The notes: generated by a model from the sequence alone, not told the origin. A stretch of 63,500 nt of DNA from Neocallimastix lanati (nom. inval.) (GCA_016946835.1 JACVTC010000037.1:1144001-1207500); one strand, 5' to 3'; positions 47,551 through 61,897 are shown, numbered from the stretch's first letter. Made by a program: numbers and translations.

Positions 47551-48606
47551 GATATATATAAAAGTGAAAAAAAAAAAAAAAAAAAATAAGAAAAAATATT
47601 TAATAATTAAATATTAAATATTAATAATTAAATTATAAAAGTTAAAACATTTATTAGTATTATAGTATATTAACCTATATATATATTAATTAAATTTATT
47701 AAAAATTTTTGTCATAAATTTTCTTTCACTAATATTCTGTAACTAATATATAACTTTATATCATTAATTCCATGCTTGAATTTTTGTAATAAAAATTATA
47801 TTCTATGTTAATTTCAAATAAATAAATAAATAAATAAAAGTATTATTTTAAATGATATATAATTAAAATACTAATAAAAAATAATAATAATAATAATATT
47901 TATAATAAAATAGATATTAAATTTTTAAATGAATCTTTATAGCATTACAAAATATATATATAATTGTCCCCCATAGCTATCTACCACTTCCTAAAAATAT
48001 ATGTAGTAGTTTATAGTGCTAGAAAGAGAGTCAACCAAATTTAATTAAAAAAAAATTTTCACCTTCATAAAAAATATAATAAAAAAAATTTTTTTAGATA
48101 AACTTTATTCATAAAAAATATAATAAAAAAAATTTTTTTAGATAAACTTTATTCAATTTATTGTTATATTCTATTATAAAATTTAATAAAATAAAATATT
48201 GATTTTGTTTTATTTCTGTAATTAATATGATAATAAAAAGTCATTTAATTTTGTTTTATTTCAATTATTAAAGCATAATTTCAATTTATTTTAATTTAAT
48301 TAAATAATTTTAAATACAAAACAAAAAAAAAAAAAGAATTATATTTAATAATATATTTATATATTAAAAATTTTATTTTATTTCATTTTATTTATTCACT
48401 TATTTATTTATTCATTTATTTATTTATTTGTTAATTTATTTATTTGTTAATTTATTTGTTTATTTATTTAATTTTTTCTTTTTAAGATTTCAATTTAATT
48501 ATATTATCTGGAACTTTTTTTTATTAAATTTAAATTAATTTTGTTTTATTATATTATAAAAGTATATATTACATTTTATGGTTGAAAACTTTATTTCATA
48601 ATAAAA

Positions 48607-48641
<35 letters not shown>

Positions 48642-49626
48642 TAAAGTATTAAATTTTTTTTTTTTTTAATACAAATTTTTTTTTTTCTTTTTCTTCTTCT
48701 ACTTCTTCTACTTCTTATTCTTCTTATTCTAATTATTATTATTATTATTATTATTCTAATTATTCTTCTTCTTCTAATTATTATTATTATTTACAAAAAA
48801 AAATTTTTTTCCATTTTCTTTTAAATTTTTTTCTTTTATATTTTTTTTTCTTTTCTGCATTATTAATCTTTTGTTTTTAAACTTTAAAAAATAATAAAAT
48901 ACAAAAAATTTTTTTTTTACTTATTAATTAACCAAAAATAAATTTTTATTAAAAAAAAAAATTATATATATAAAATTATTCCTTTTTTTTTTAAAAAAAA
49001 AGAAAAAAATAAAATAATAAAAAAAAAAAAAACTAAAATGAAAAAATATATATAAATTTCTTTTCCTTCTTTATCATTAAAAAATAATATAAAAAAAAGT
49101 ATTCTTTTTATTTTTGTATATGTATTATATAATAATTAATAAAATAAAAATTGTAATAATAAATATTCAAATATAAATAGAATACTAAATAAAGAAATAG
49201 TTAAAATATATATATATATATATATAAAAGTAAAGAAAAGAAAAGAAAAAAAAAATAAATAGAAATAAAAATAAAAAAAAAATAAAAATTTAAATAAATA
49301 TAAAGAATATATACTTCTCAATACATATACCTAATTTAAATTAATAAAAAGATCTATATATATTCTTAGAAAATCAACATTAAAGTATTTAAATATTTAC
49401 TTTCAAACATAATTAGTAGTTTTAAATTGAAATTTCCAATTCAATTGTTTTTTTTTTTATATAAAAACAGTAATAGTAATAATAGTAACTACGTAATTTC
49501 TTAATACATTTAAAGAAGTAATTAATTTGTATAATATTATTCAACTATTTTAATTTATTATTTATTAAACATTCAAAGTATTTAAAACTATTTAATCAAT
49601 AAAGATATTTATTGTAATATTTATGT

Positions 49627-49672
<46 letters not shown>

Positions 49673-50014
49673 GAATAAAAGTATTTAAATATAATTTAAA
49701 ATAATTTCTTTACTAAGAAATATATATATATATATAAGCAGTAAATATAATAAATATATAGCAATTAATTATTTAAGTTTTTTTTTTTTTTTTTTTTTTA
49801 TTTGTTATTCTTTTCTTTATCAATACTGTATAATATTTAAATGTAATAAAATACATGTACTAATTTTTAAATGAAACTATATACACAAATAAATGAATAA
49901 ATTAAATAAATATATCAACAATATTAATTAATTTATAAAGATAAAAAAAAAAAAATTCTTACAGTAAAGAAAGTATAACAGAAATAAAGGGAAATAAAAA
50001 AAAAAAAAAAAAAA
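47551..50014. other. Non-coding upstream region of receptor 4
   Basis: Holds a 44-bp direct tandem duplication at 48067-48154, CTTCTTCTA-type pyrimidine repeats at 48690-48780, (AAT)n at 49630-49670 and T/A runs. An A run of about 21 bases abuts the receptor 4 start. Confidence 0.65.
48067..48154. repeat. 44-bp exact tandem duplication
   Basis: 48067-48110 is repeated immediately at 48111-48154. Key words are ATAATAAAAAAAATTTTTTT and AGATAAACTTTATTC. Non-coding. Confidence 0.85.
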
Positions 50015-52172
50015 ATGAAAAGTCTTATAAAGATATTATATACTATTCTTTTTACTATTATAATAATACTTACCACAAATAGTCTGGCGGAGACGATACA
50101 AAATCATAATCAAAATAATAACATAATCAATATTTTAATCGATCGACCAGATAATGAAGATTCTCAGTATTTAGAAAAATATAACCGGGCCATCAATGAC
50201 TTTTTTTCAAAAAAAAATTCAACTCATCCAGAGGAGAAAAACTTTGAACTCAAATTTTCTTACTGTGATATTGAAAAAAATTTTGAAAGACCCTCTTTCG
50301 TTGTAACCCGTTTTTTTTGGGAAAAACTACGAATATCGGATGAATCCTATTTAAAATACATCAATTGCATCATTAAAGAATTGAGAAATTCTAACTATGA
50401 TATGATGATTCTGGATGAACGATTTTTTTTCAGTGAAATATCCTTTATTGAAAATGTTATCATTAAAGGGGCGTTCACCTTCCATGATTTATATAAATTC
50501 TTTTTAAATTTAAACACCCAAGCAGTTCACACCAACAACAAAGATTTCAGCCATCATGATAAAAAATTTTTAAACGGTGGTGAACTTTCAAATAAACAAT
50601 TTTATGGTATTCCTTATGAATTAGATTTTGATCTTTTATATTTTAATGATCAAAATAAGGATTCTTCTTTGTTGAAACAATTATTATTATTAGAAGTCCC
50701 AACAAATGATACCCATACTTCTGACAAAGACAGAAGAACTATTGATCAGAGGGAAGGTCGTTCAGTTCTCTCTAGTAATTCTCTTAATAGGAGGGATAGT
50801 AAAGGTAAAAGTATTACCCTTTCAGCCACGGATCCATCTCTAAGTATTGCTCTTGGGGATAATGATGAATTGTTAAAACTATTTTTGGAATATGTGGGCC
50901 ATCAGTTCGGGCTTCCTGAAGATAATGACCCTGATTATTTCAAAAAATTTTATAATAATAAGGAATCCAAAAGTCTCTACCCTTCCTTCCAACAGTTTCT
51001 CACCATCAAATTAAAATTAAATTTAAATCAAACCTTGACCATTACTCCCAAAAAAGCCATAGAAGCCTTTATCCATAATGAAAAAATGACACTGAAAGGA
51101 AAAGCTTCGTACTATCACAATTTAAAGGAAGTTCTACCGAAAACTATTCTCTTGGGAAAAGCACTTCCTCCGGACCAAACCAGTATCATCAATACTAAAT
51201 ATTTGGTCATCAATAATAAGAGTCTAAAGGATAAAAGAGGATTAGTTGAACTTGCGAAGGCGCTCACCTCTCCAGAAATTCAAAATTATCGTGCGGATAC
51301 CTTTGGTAGTATTCCCACCTTTGATATGAAACAAAAAAATTCTGATCCGGTGATAAGGACTTATTGTCAAACGCATAAGGAACTCTGTGAAATGATCGAA
51401 CATCTTATTCCTTTTCATCTTCAAAAAATGATTACTCAAGATAAATACAGTTCTAGTGTAATGGAAGCTCGATTTGTTTTACCGAATGCCATTCGAATCT
51501 TTTTACAAAAAAATACGGAAGCCCCTATCATGGATGCCTATTCCAGTATTATGGAAGTGAAAGGTTTAGGCGTTGATGGAATCCATTTTATCCAACTTGC
51601 TATTATTATTATTGTCATTATTGCTATCCTCTTCCTCCTCTTCATTATGACTATGGTCTATAAAAATAGAATGCATCCCTATTTAAAAGCGATTTCTCCC
51701 GGATTATGTATTTTAATAATTCTTGGATTAATTTTAAATCTTATAGATCCCATCTATGGATCTCTTCTTCGTAGTATTATTCTATGTAAAATAGAATTTG
51801 TTCATAAAATTATATCTCATACCTTAACCATATTTCCCATGTACACTATCGTCTATCGAATTCATTACATTTTCACCAACACTTCCAAAGTCAATATCAG
51901 TAAAAAATTTAATGATCATTTTTTAATTCGTTTGACCATCATTTCACTTTTTGTGATTTTTATTGTAAGTATCGTAATTGCCTATGAAATCACATTTACC
52001 TTAGTTACTCTCGGAAATTTACAAGATTTTCGTAGTATTTACTGTTTCAATACAATCTATTTTATTTATTATCCTATTGTGGCTCTTTTTTATATTTTCA
52101 TGGTATTGTTTAATTATTATTACTTTTTATTATTAAATAATTTTATCAAAAAAAAAAAAAAAAAAAAAAATA

Positions 52173-52206
<34 letters not shown>

Positions 52207-53095
52207 GTAATAATAATAATAATAATAGTAATAATAATAATAATAATAATAGTAATAATAGTAATAAAAGTAATCACAATAACTTTTAATTTATTTATAT
52301 ATATTCGAATTTATTTTTATATATTAACATTTATTCTTTATATATATTTATATATTTATTTATTTATTTTTTTTTTTTTTATATTTATTTAAAAATTTTT
52401 AAAACATTTTCAAGTTTGTTAGTATGTTAAAAAAGATATTGAAAATCAATAAAATCATAAAGAAATGTAGGGAAATTCGATTCATTTATATTATGGTTCT
52501 TTTATTATTTTCTTCAGTTTTATTTAATATTATTATTTTACTTTTACCAAGAGAAGAATATTATTTGATTTTCTTTATCATTTATTGTCTCTACATTTGT
52601 TGTTGCCTATATTGTGCCAATCTTCTGGTAGGTTCTCGTCTTCTCTACATTATTCATCATCCTATGACGCCAAATAATGTTAGTCAAGATGATCTTACCA
52701 TCAATGAATATTTCCTTAATATAGCTGATTTTATTCCTTTGAAAAAGGAAATGAAAAAACAAGGAACCTACCTCGATAGAGATAATCTTCTTTTCCCTTC
52801 CTTAACCTCAACGACGAATAATAGTAGTTTGAATAAAAGTGAGGGGGATAGGAGTAATAGCATTGGTAAAGCACATAAGAATAGTAAATCCAGTCGAAAA
52901 AGCAATCCTAGTCATTCAAGTAGACATGAAAATGATATTAAAATGAATGAATATCCTTCCAGTCACGAAGACATTGTTATGGTTCAAGATGCTGGCGTCA
53001 AGAATCATGACTCCATTGATAATGATTCCATTGCAAATAATCCAAATAATTATTTTTTCAATAAAACTTTAGAAAGACTTAATTCTCTAGATTAA
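50015..53095 (+). CDS. Receptor 4: solute-binding ectodomain fused to class C GPCR
   Basis: Exons 50015-52102 and 52415-53095, phase-0 intron (312 bp), 922 residues. The donor is GTATTG instead of GTAAGT, and the acceptor is TTTTCAAG. Both are fixed by exact residue spacing to the paralogues: 20 residues from loop-2 Cys 677 to the junction. Signal peptide about 1-25. Landmarks: GIPYELDFDLLY (about 198-209), LKGKASYY (about 360), LTSPEIQNYRADTFGSIPTF (about 417), C-x6-C (about 450-457). The insertion after the first landmark is Ser/Arg/Lys-rich rather than Asn-rich. TM1 about 523-548; TM2 opens ISPGLCILIILG. The tail is longest in Ser and has LNIADFIPL and ends NPNNYFFNKTLERLNSLD. The coding sequence looks less AT-biased than its siblings. 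Confidence 0.85.
52103..52414 (+). other. Intron of receptor 4
   Basis: Contains a 22-bp A run and a (TAA)n-like tract. Donor GTATTG is non-consensus. The frame continues open for 23 codons past the donor. The separate open frame at 52174-52392 is a (AAT)n artefact. Confidence 0.75.
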
Positions 53096-53229
53096 ATAAT
53101 AAAAAGAAAAGATATTAAAAAAAAATAAAATAATAAAAAATAAATAAAATAAAGAAAGAATAATAAAAATTAAAGAAATAAAAATAAAAATAAAAAAGAA
53201 ATAAAAAAGAAATAAAAATAATAAAAATT

Positions 53230-53263
<34 letters not shown>

Positions 53264-53358
53264 ATAATAGAAATAAAAATAATTTTTTTTTTTTTAAAAA
53301 AAAAAAGTATTATTAAAGCAATATCTTCAAAAAAAAAAAAAAATAACTTATACAATTA

Positions 53359-53389
<31 letters not shown>

Positions 53390-54657
53390 TATATATATAT
53401 ATAATATTAAAGTTAAATAAATTAAATAACGAAATAAATATGAAGATAAACAAGGAAAAAAAAATTATAAAAAACTATCAATTTAATGTTTATAATTCAT
53501 GTAGTTAATAGGGTAAATTTTTAAAAAAAAAACAGAAAAAAAAAAGGATGAATGATTATAATCCTTTAATTAATATATTAAATGCAGTGAAAAGGAAGAA
53601 AATAATAATAAAAAAATAATTTTATATACATATATAATGAAATAAATAAATTTGATAAAACTAATAAAAAAGGCTTTTATTTAATTTAAAATTATAGAAG
53701 ATGTTTATTATTTTTATTTTTATTTTGTTCATTTAATACCTATAAAAAGGTATATAAATAAACTACATATTATGTTCATATATATTATTGAATATATATG
53801 CATGCATATTTTTATTTTTGAATATTAAAATAATAATATTATAATTACATCGAAAAGTTAAAAAGAAAAAAAAATTGAAATATTTAAGAATAAATTTCAT
53901 ATATAATTATAAATAAGTACTTTGCAGCCTTTGTTTAAAAAAAGGTTACATCGCCTGATGAGAAGTGAGGAACCTAAACAATATGGGTCGTATCTATAGT
54001 CTATCTATTTCTTATATAAGCAAATTAAAACAAAAAAATAAATAAATAAATAAATAGAAAACAACTTAAAGATAATATAGATGAGATATTATTAATTTGT
54101 TAAAAACTATTTTGTTATAAAAAATATATATAATAATATAAACAGTCTTTTTTTTTTTTTTTTTTTTTTTTGAAAGATCAAAATTTATATATAAAAAAAG
54201 TTACCAGTTAAAAATTAATCATTACTTTATTATAAATTTAATTATATATATAAAAAATATATAAAAGATATATATTAAATATTTATATTCATATATAAAT
54301 TTATTATTTAATATTTATTTATTTATATATTTATTTATTATATTAATTAAAATAAAGTGTATTAATGTTAATTCTTTTCAAAAGTTTCAAAAAATTTTAA
54401 TTTAGCATCGAAAGATGGCTATAATTTATAGGTATAATACATTACATTGAATTATATTGTACAAATAATTAATTAGTATATTGTAATATATAGAGAAGAC
54501 ATATTAATTTTTGACATTAATTTTATTTTTAATTTTATTTTTTTTTTTTTTTGAATTAAAAAAAAGGCAAAGAATATATTATTTAATTTATATTTGATTA
54601 AATTTTATCTTATATTTGAAAATAATTAAAATTTATTTAATACTTTATTTAAATATA

Positions 54658-54805
54658 AAATTTATATTTATATTTGTATTTATATTTATATTTATATTTG
54701 TATATATATTTATATATATTTATATTTGTATTTATATTTGTATATATATTTATATATATTTATATTTGTATTTATATTTGTATTTATATTTGTATTTATA
54801 TTTGT
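54658..54805. repeat. (TTTATA / TTTGTA)n repeat
   Basis: Alternating TATTTATATTTGTATTTATA units. An open frame over it is repeat-derived. Confidence 0.85.
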
Positions 54806-55196
54806 TATTTAAATTGATATGTATTATATATTATATATTTGTTTCATTTAATAATAATTTATTTTATTTCATCTTTTATTTAATTTTTATTTTTAATTTT
54901 TTTTTTACTTAATTTCTAAATGATCATTTATTTAAATGATTTTCTCTTTTTTAATTATTTTAATTATTTCCAATTTAGTTTTATATGCTCTGTTTTATAT
55001 GGTTTTGCCATTCATAATTTTATATGCATTGTATAATAAGAGTTGATTATTAATACATTAGGATATATAGATGAAACTTTATATAAACTATCAAGAAATA
55101 AAAAAAATATATATATATATGTTATAAATCAAAACAATTTTATTAAATTAAAATTATATATAAAAAAAACATCATATAATAAGTAATTATAGTTAT

Positions 55197-55392
55197 TAAA
55201 TAAATAATAATAAATAATAAATAATAAATAATAAATAATAAATAATTGAATAATAAATAATAAATAATAAATAATAAATAATAAATATTTGAATAATAAA
55301 TAATAAATAAATTATAAATAATAAATAAACTATAAATAATAAATAATATATAATAAATAATAATTAATATATAATAAATAATAAATAATAAA
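55197..55392. repeat. (TAAATAA)n array, interrupted
   Basis: The 7-bp unit with substitutions (TTGAATAA, TATAAATAA). Same family as 29.6 and 30.4 kb. Confidence 0.85.
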
Positions 55393-58189
55393 CAGTTGAC
55401 TGGGTTATACATATGCACTCACTTTTGAGTTATATATTTTTTAAAACTCGTTTCATTACCTTACTCTTATGTTTTCAACACTACCGCACTCAATAATATG
55501 GACTGAGACAAGGAATTAGTTTTTTAAATTTTTTTTTTTTTTGGTTATAGTTTAAATCTGAATGATTTTAATTAATTAAAGTTTTATGTATAATAAATTT
55601 ATTTAATTTTTTTGAAATTAATTTAAATTGGATATTATATCTATCCATATATATTTTTTATGTTTAAATATAATTATATAGTATAGAAAGATTCTTTACC
55701 CCTCAAAAAGTTTGTCTTTAGAATTTTTTTTATTTCTTTTTTTATTTTAAAATTTTTAAGCATTTCTTCTTTTTTTTCTTTTTTCTTAAATTTCTTATTA
55801 TATTTTTTAAATAATTTTTTTATTTAAATTCTTTGGTTAGTGAGAAATTTTAGGTTAAAAATAAAAAAGGTTAAAAAAAAAAAAGAAATTGAAAACTATT
55901 ATAATAAAGGTTTAAAAAAAAAAAATTAAATAATTACATATAATATTATATGAAATCTTTTATTAATATTTAATTGAATTATTTGTATTATTAAATATAT
56001 TATTAATAATATATTGTAAAAATTTATTAATAATATACATATTTAACTTAAATAATAAAAAGTCTTATTAAAAAATAAATTTATATTTTATTAATAGTAA
56101 ATAATAAATAATAAATAATAAATAATAAATAATAAATAATAAATATTATTAAATTATTAATTTATGATAGTTTACCTCATTTTTTATTGGTTATTATTAA
56201 TGATATTTTATATAATATTTAATTTTTTTTAATAAATATTATTAATATTAATTATAAAATAATAATAATATTTGGCAATATTATTATAAACATTATTAAT
56301 AATATTAATATTTAATATTAATATTTTTATATTTATTAATTATACAAAATAGATTGAGAGAGTACAGAAGAATAGAAAAATCATAGATTCTTTAAACCTT
56401 TTATTTTATATTTTAATTATTTATTTTAAAAACAAAAAACAATAAACAATAATAGAGAAAAAAATAGTATAAAAGAGAAAGAAAACAAATTTTTACTTTT
56501 CTTTTTATTTTAAATTTATCTTTAAATTTTCAAATTATAAAAAATATTTTAAGTAAAAATTATAAAATCAAAACTTTCTTTTTCCTTCGATAATTTAAAT
56601 ATATTAAATAAATGTAATAATAATATATTTAAAATCAAACAGTAATAAAAAAAAATAAATCATTTTTAAAGTAAATATTATACTATAAAATTATAAAAAC
56701 ACATTTTTTCCGAAAATATTTAATATTTATATATTCTCTTAATATATATTCATTTATTATATATATAAATTATTTAATGCTTGAAGTCATATTTAATAGA
56801 AAGAAATTTAACAAAAGTATGTTTTAATTATTATTATATTTTGAAATACATTTATTTATTTAAAAAAAAAAAAAAAAAAAAGTAAAGCAATTTGAGTTTT
56901 ATATTTTATTTTAAATTGTATTTGTATTTTTTTTTTTAAAAAAAAAAAAATAAAATAGTATATATATATATATATTATTTTTATTTATAAATTTTTTAAG
57001 TTATCTAAAAATTTTATTATTAAAATTATTATTATATTATAAAATAAAAATAATATTTTTATCTCCCATATTTAAACCATTTTTTTTTAAAAAAAAATAT
57101 TATATATCTTATCAATATATATATATTTATAACTTTTATTTATTTAGATAATAAAAATTAACATTAAAATTATTATCGAGAGTATTCAAAAATACAATAA
57201 AACTAAAAAGTTTCTATTAAAAAAAAAAAAAAAAAGAAAGGAAAATACATTGAATTATTTATTAAATACTAATTTGTTAATAAATAAAAATTTTTTATTT
57301 TTTTTATTTTAGAAAGTAGTAATATCTAATAATATATATATATAATTATATATATAGTATTTTTCATTTTGATATCCACATTTATATATATTTTAATTTC
57401 AAATATATATACCATTATTCTTGAATATATATATATATTTTTTATAAAAAAAAGGAAAAATAATATTGAATATTATTTTTTTCTAATATATACAATATAG
57501 TAAATAAATATTTATTTAAAAAAAAAAAAAAAAAAAAAAGACTTTATCCTTTTAAACATAATATATTTCGAGAATATATATAAAAATAAACCTTATATTA
57601 TATACCAAAAAAGTGGAAGAAATAACAAAATAATAAAAAGAAAAAAGAAAAGATAAAAAAAAAAAAAAAAAATCTATTCATGTTATTGATGTAAATTCTT
57701 TTTGTACAAACGTATTTATAAATGTAAAATAATAAAAATTAACAATATATACTTTTTACATACAATAAATTAACGCTAACTTTTATTGAAAAATATTTCA
57801 ATTATACCAAAGAAGGAAAATATATAATATTAAGATTAGATATGCAAAACAGTATTGATAATAAATAAGAAGATTATTTAAAGATAATTTATTAGTGTAT
57901 GATTATTATTTAAACGTTTACCATTTTTATTAAAAAAAAAAAATTACCCGGCAAATTTAGCAATAATAAGAATAAAAAAATATATTTTCTTTATATATAT
58001 ATTATAATTAAAAAAATTTATTCTTTACTTTAATAGATAGAATAAATACAATAAAAAAAAAAAAAAAAAAGGAAAATAAATGATATATAATTATAGTAAA
58101 CGAGACAAATAGTAGTATTAATATTAAAAAAATACAGTGAATCTTATTAAATAAAATTCTTCAATATTTTATAAAATAGTAAAATTAAC

Positions 58190-58810
58190 ATGGATATTTT
58201 AAGTAAATTATTAAAAAAGAGTAGAAAATCAAAGAAGCCAAAGAAGTTAAAGGAATATGTTATTAAAAAAGTTATAGGTAAGGGTTTTTTAATTGTTTAA
58301 TAGAAATAATAATATTATCATTATATTATGGAATGAATTTTTTTATAAAGGTTTAAACAATATTCATAATGAAAAAATAGTTTTAATAATTACATAAAAT
58401 TTTTATTTTTAATATAATAATTAAAAATAAATTTGTAATTTTTAAACTATTAATATATATTAATAAAAAAATTATTTATTAAATATATTTATTACTATTA
58501 TTATTATTATTATTATCATTCATATCTTAAATTATTCATATCTTAATAATAATAATAAAAAAAATAAAAAATAAAATAAATAAAATAAAAAGGTATTGGT
58601 TCTTATGGTACAGTAAAAGAGGCAGTAAGAAAAAAGGATGACGCTCGTTGTGCTATAAAAATTATAAAAAAATCAAAAATGAAAAAGAATGAAAATCTCA
58701 TAAAACGTGAACTTACCATTTTAAATAAAATAAATCATCCTCATATTATTAAATTATATGATTGGTTTGAAACCCATTCCAAATATTATTTAGTATTTGA
58801 ATTGTAAGTT

Positions 58811-58845
<35 letters not shown>

Positions 58846-58895
58846 TTATTTTTTATTTCTTTGTAATTTTAAATTTTTTTATTTATTCTTTTTAA

Positions 58896-58973
<78 letters not shown>

Positions 58974-59557
58974 ATAATAAAATATACTAAAACTTAAAAA
59001 AAAAAAAAAAAAACAATTTATATATAAAAGTATAAAAAGTATTAATTTTTTTTTACAAATTAATATATTTAAAAACTTTCTAAATTTTGAATACCCCCGT
59101 ATTTTAAAAAATTTTTTGTTATTTTTAATTTTATCATCTTATAATATTAATATATTTTATATTTTTTTCAATTTTTTTTTTTCATTTTTTTTTTTTTAAT
59201 AAATATTTTTAATATATTTTGGATCGAAAATATGTTTTAATGAATTATATGTACTTATACACACCAAACTTTAAAAAACAGAGCTTCAGGTGGTGAACTT
59301 TTCAATAGAATTTGTGATCAAGGTAAATTTACAGAACGTGATGCTGCTATTATAATATCAACGACAATATCTTCTGTCGCTTTTCTACATAGTAAAGGCA
59401 TTGTACATAGGGTAAATTTTAAATCCATAAATATATTTATATATATATTAAAAAAAAAGTATATAATCTATAGTAAAAATATATAATATTAATTATCGTA
59501 ATAATGATAATCATTATAATTCATTATTGATAATATTAATAATTAAAATAAAAATAA

Positions 59558-59592
<35 letters not shown>

Positions 59593-61897
59593 TAATTAAT
59601 ATCAATAATAATATATACATATTTAACACTTTTTATAGGATATAAAACCAGAAAATTTATTATTTATAGATGAAGGTATGGATAAATTAGTCTTGGTTGA
59701 TTTTGGTATTTCAAAAATTATTGAAGGGCCTTCAGAATTACTGACCACAGTATGTGGTAGTCCAGGTTATACAGGTAATTTATTTTTAAATTAAATATTA
59801 ATAAAAATAGAAATAGAAATAGAAATAATAAAAGATATATTTATATATAATAACTACAATTGAAATAAATAAATAAATAAATAAAAAAAAAAAAAAAAAA
59901 AAAAAAAAAATAAATAAATAAATAAATAAATAAATATAAATATTAATATAAATAATTTAATTATTAATTTTTTCTTTTTAAATAAATAAATATTAATATA
60001 AATAATTTAATTATTAATTTTTTCTTTTTAAATAAATATATATATATATACTTAAATTTATTCTTGAAAAAAAAAATTTTTTTTTTTTTCTATTTATTAT
60101 AATTAATATTTTATAGCTCCAGAAATTTTAAAAGGTAAATCTTATTCAAAACCAGTAGATTTATGGAGTATTGGTATTATTACATATATACTGTTATGTG
60201 GTTATTCCCCATTTTATTATGTACAGGATACCAATCAACTATATGATGCTATATGTCATGGACGTTATTCATTCGAAGATAAATATTGGCATAATATATC
60301 ATCATATGCGAAAGATTTCGTTAGATCACTATTACAAGTGGATCCAGCAAAAAGAATTACTGCAGAAGAAGCCTTAGATCATCAATGGCTTACTAATTTA
60401 TGTCCAAAACATGTAAAATATTTGAAAAAACAAAATGAAACAAAATACGATAAAAAATCCATGTCTTCCTCAAAAAGAAATACACTGTCTTCTTCTACTG
60501 AAAAAATAAATTCAGGTAGTGAGAAAGGAAGTAAAAAATTTAGTGAAAGTGTTAATAATAATAATGGAAGTAAAACTTCCTCTCATTTTAAACAATCATC
60601 AAATGTTTCATTTGCAGATGAAAAACCTCCAAAAGTTCCAATCACTTCATCTAATGAAACGGATAATGCTAAATTAAGTCATATATTAAAGGATTCCTCA
60701 TTAGTTAATGAACCAAAAGTTATGACCACTTATACTAAGGCAAATGACAATAACAAACAACAGCTTGGTATTCCAAACATAGAAGATGCTGCCAGTGGTA
60801 GTAGTCTTTCCATGTCAGTGTATTCCGATCAAGATAATATAGATAGTAGTGTCAGCTCTCTAAGTGAAGTTGAAGATTTCATTCAAGCTCAATCTGATGA
60901 TGTTTTAAATAAAACAAGCAAAACTAATAGTAAGCAAAAATCTGAAAAAGAAGATCAGCAAGAAGAAAAGCTTTCCTCACATGATAAGAATTTATCAACA
61001 CAATCATTACCAACCTCTGAATTCACTGAAAATAATAAAAAAAGTAATAAGATTAAGAATCCATTTAGTAAATATGTTGATACTAGACATATGTCACTGG
61101 CCTATCTTGGTCATAAAGAAATAATCAGTAATTCTACCTCATTGGAAGATGTTGAAGAAATACCGGAACTTTTGCCGGATGAATGTTATATTGCAAATAT
61201 TGATGATAACGAGTTCAAACCACAATTACCATTCCAAAATAAAAAGAAGAGAAGAAAGCATAAGAAGTCGGAACATGAAGAATTTTGTAAAAAGGAAAAT
61301 GGTGAATTTAGTAATACAAAAGATAAAGAAGAAGATGCGAATGGAAGTCATGAAACTTCTAATTCAATTTGTAGTTCAAGAGATGCGGTATTCTCTAAGA
61401 GTACCAACAATACCTTTAGTACGACAAAGAAGACTTCTGAAAGTACTTCCAAGTTAAGTAGTATTGTATCCAATATTATTGCTAAGGAAAAAGAAAAGGA
61501 AATGGAAAAAGAAAGGGAGGATGAAATCACTAATATGATTGGTAATAATAATAGTAATAATGGCCATGGCAACACCAATAGTACAACAAGAGATATCTCT
61601 GAGATTCAAAGTAAGGAAAAAATAAAAGAAAATGAAATTTCTCATAATAGAAATGATTCTATTAATTCTGATAGTACTTGTTCATGCTGTAAAAGTAGTA
61701 CTCTATCGGATAGTGATGGAGATGAGGATGATGATGAGGATGATGATAATCTTCCAAATCTTCTTCAATCTGAAGAATATAGAACTAACTTCCTTAAGAG
61801 ACGTTTCCAAAAAGCAGTAAGAAGAGTACATATGTTGAATCGTTGGAAGTCTTATACCATTGGTCATCATGCCTATGATAGAGCTTCTATTGGTTAA
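58190..61897 (+). CDS. CAMK-type serine/threonine protein kinase with long C-terminal tail
   Basis: Five exons: 58190-58277, 58593-58803, 59282-59411, 59639-59774, 60117-61897; 781 residues. Intron phases 1, 2, 0 and 1; all GT-AG. Kinase domain about 24-278: Gly loop GIGSYGTV (30-37), AIK Lys 52, ELASGGELF (CAMK-like hinge), HRDIKPEN (142-149), DFG (164-166), CGSPGYTAPE (about 183-191), then WSIGIITYILLCGYSPF and RITAEEALDHQW. All catalytic residues are present. The tail (279-781) is disordered and Ser/Lys/Glu/Asn-rich with an Asp/Glu run near 723-733. The last 35 residues are basic and amphipathic (FLKRRFQKAVRRVHMLNRWK). No calmodulin-binding helix follows the kinase core directly. Related to CaMK/RCK-like fungal kinases; substrate unknown. 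The start is the first ATG in frame before the Gly loop. Confidence 0.85.
58278..58592 (+). other. Kinase intron 1
   Basis: GTAAGG donor, AAAAAG acceptor, 315 bp, phase 1, splitting the first Gly of the nucleotide-binding loop. Confidence 0.8.
58804..59281 (+). other. Kinase intron 2
   Basis: GTAAGT donor, AAACAG acceptor, 478 bp, phase 2. Contains a (TTTA)n run beside the donor and an (AAT)n array at 58900-58965. Confidence 0.8.
59412..59638 (+). other. Kinase intron 3
   Basis: GTAAAT donor, TTATAG acceptor, 227 bp, phase 0, between Arg and Asp of the HRD motif. Confidence 0.8.
59775..60116 (+). other. Kinase intron 4
   Basis: GTAATT donor, TTATAG acceptor, 342 bp, phase 1, just before APE. 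A segment of about 50 bp containing ATATAAATAATTTAATTATT is tandemly duplicated at about 59930-60033, after a 32-bp A run. Confidence 0.8.

Larger units (their letters stand above)
53096..58189. other. Large spacer between receptor 4 and the kinase
   Basis: About 5 kb without a gene. It contains A-rich sequence at 53100-53350, a mixed-composition stretch at 53925-53995 (GGTTACATCGCCTGATGAG...AACC), TTTATA-type repeats at 54658-54800, (TAAATAA)n at 55197-55392 and 56097-56148, and A runs upstream of the kinase. Confidence 0.6.

Noticed and set aside
53940-53990. Hammerhead ribozyme or box C/D snoRNA at CCTGATGAG
   Set aside because: No stem II plus GAAA core for a hammerhead, and no box D (CTGA) with a terminal stem for a snoRNA.
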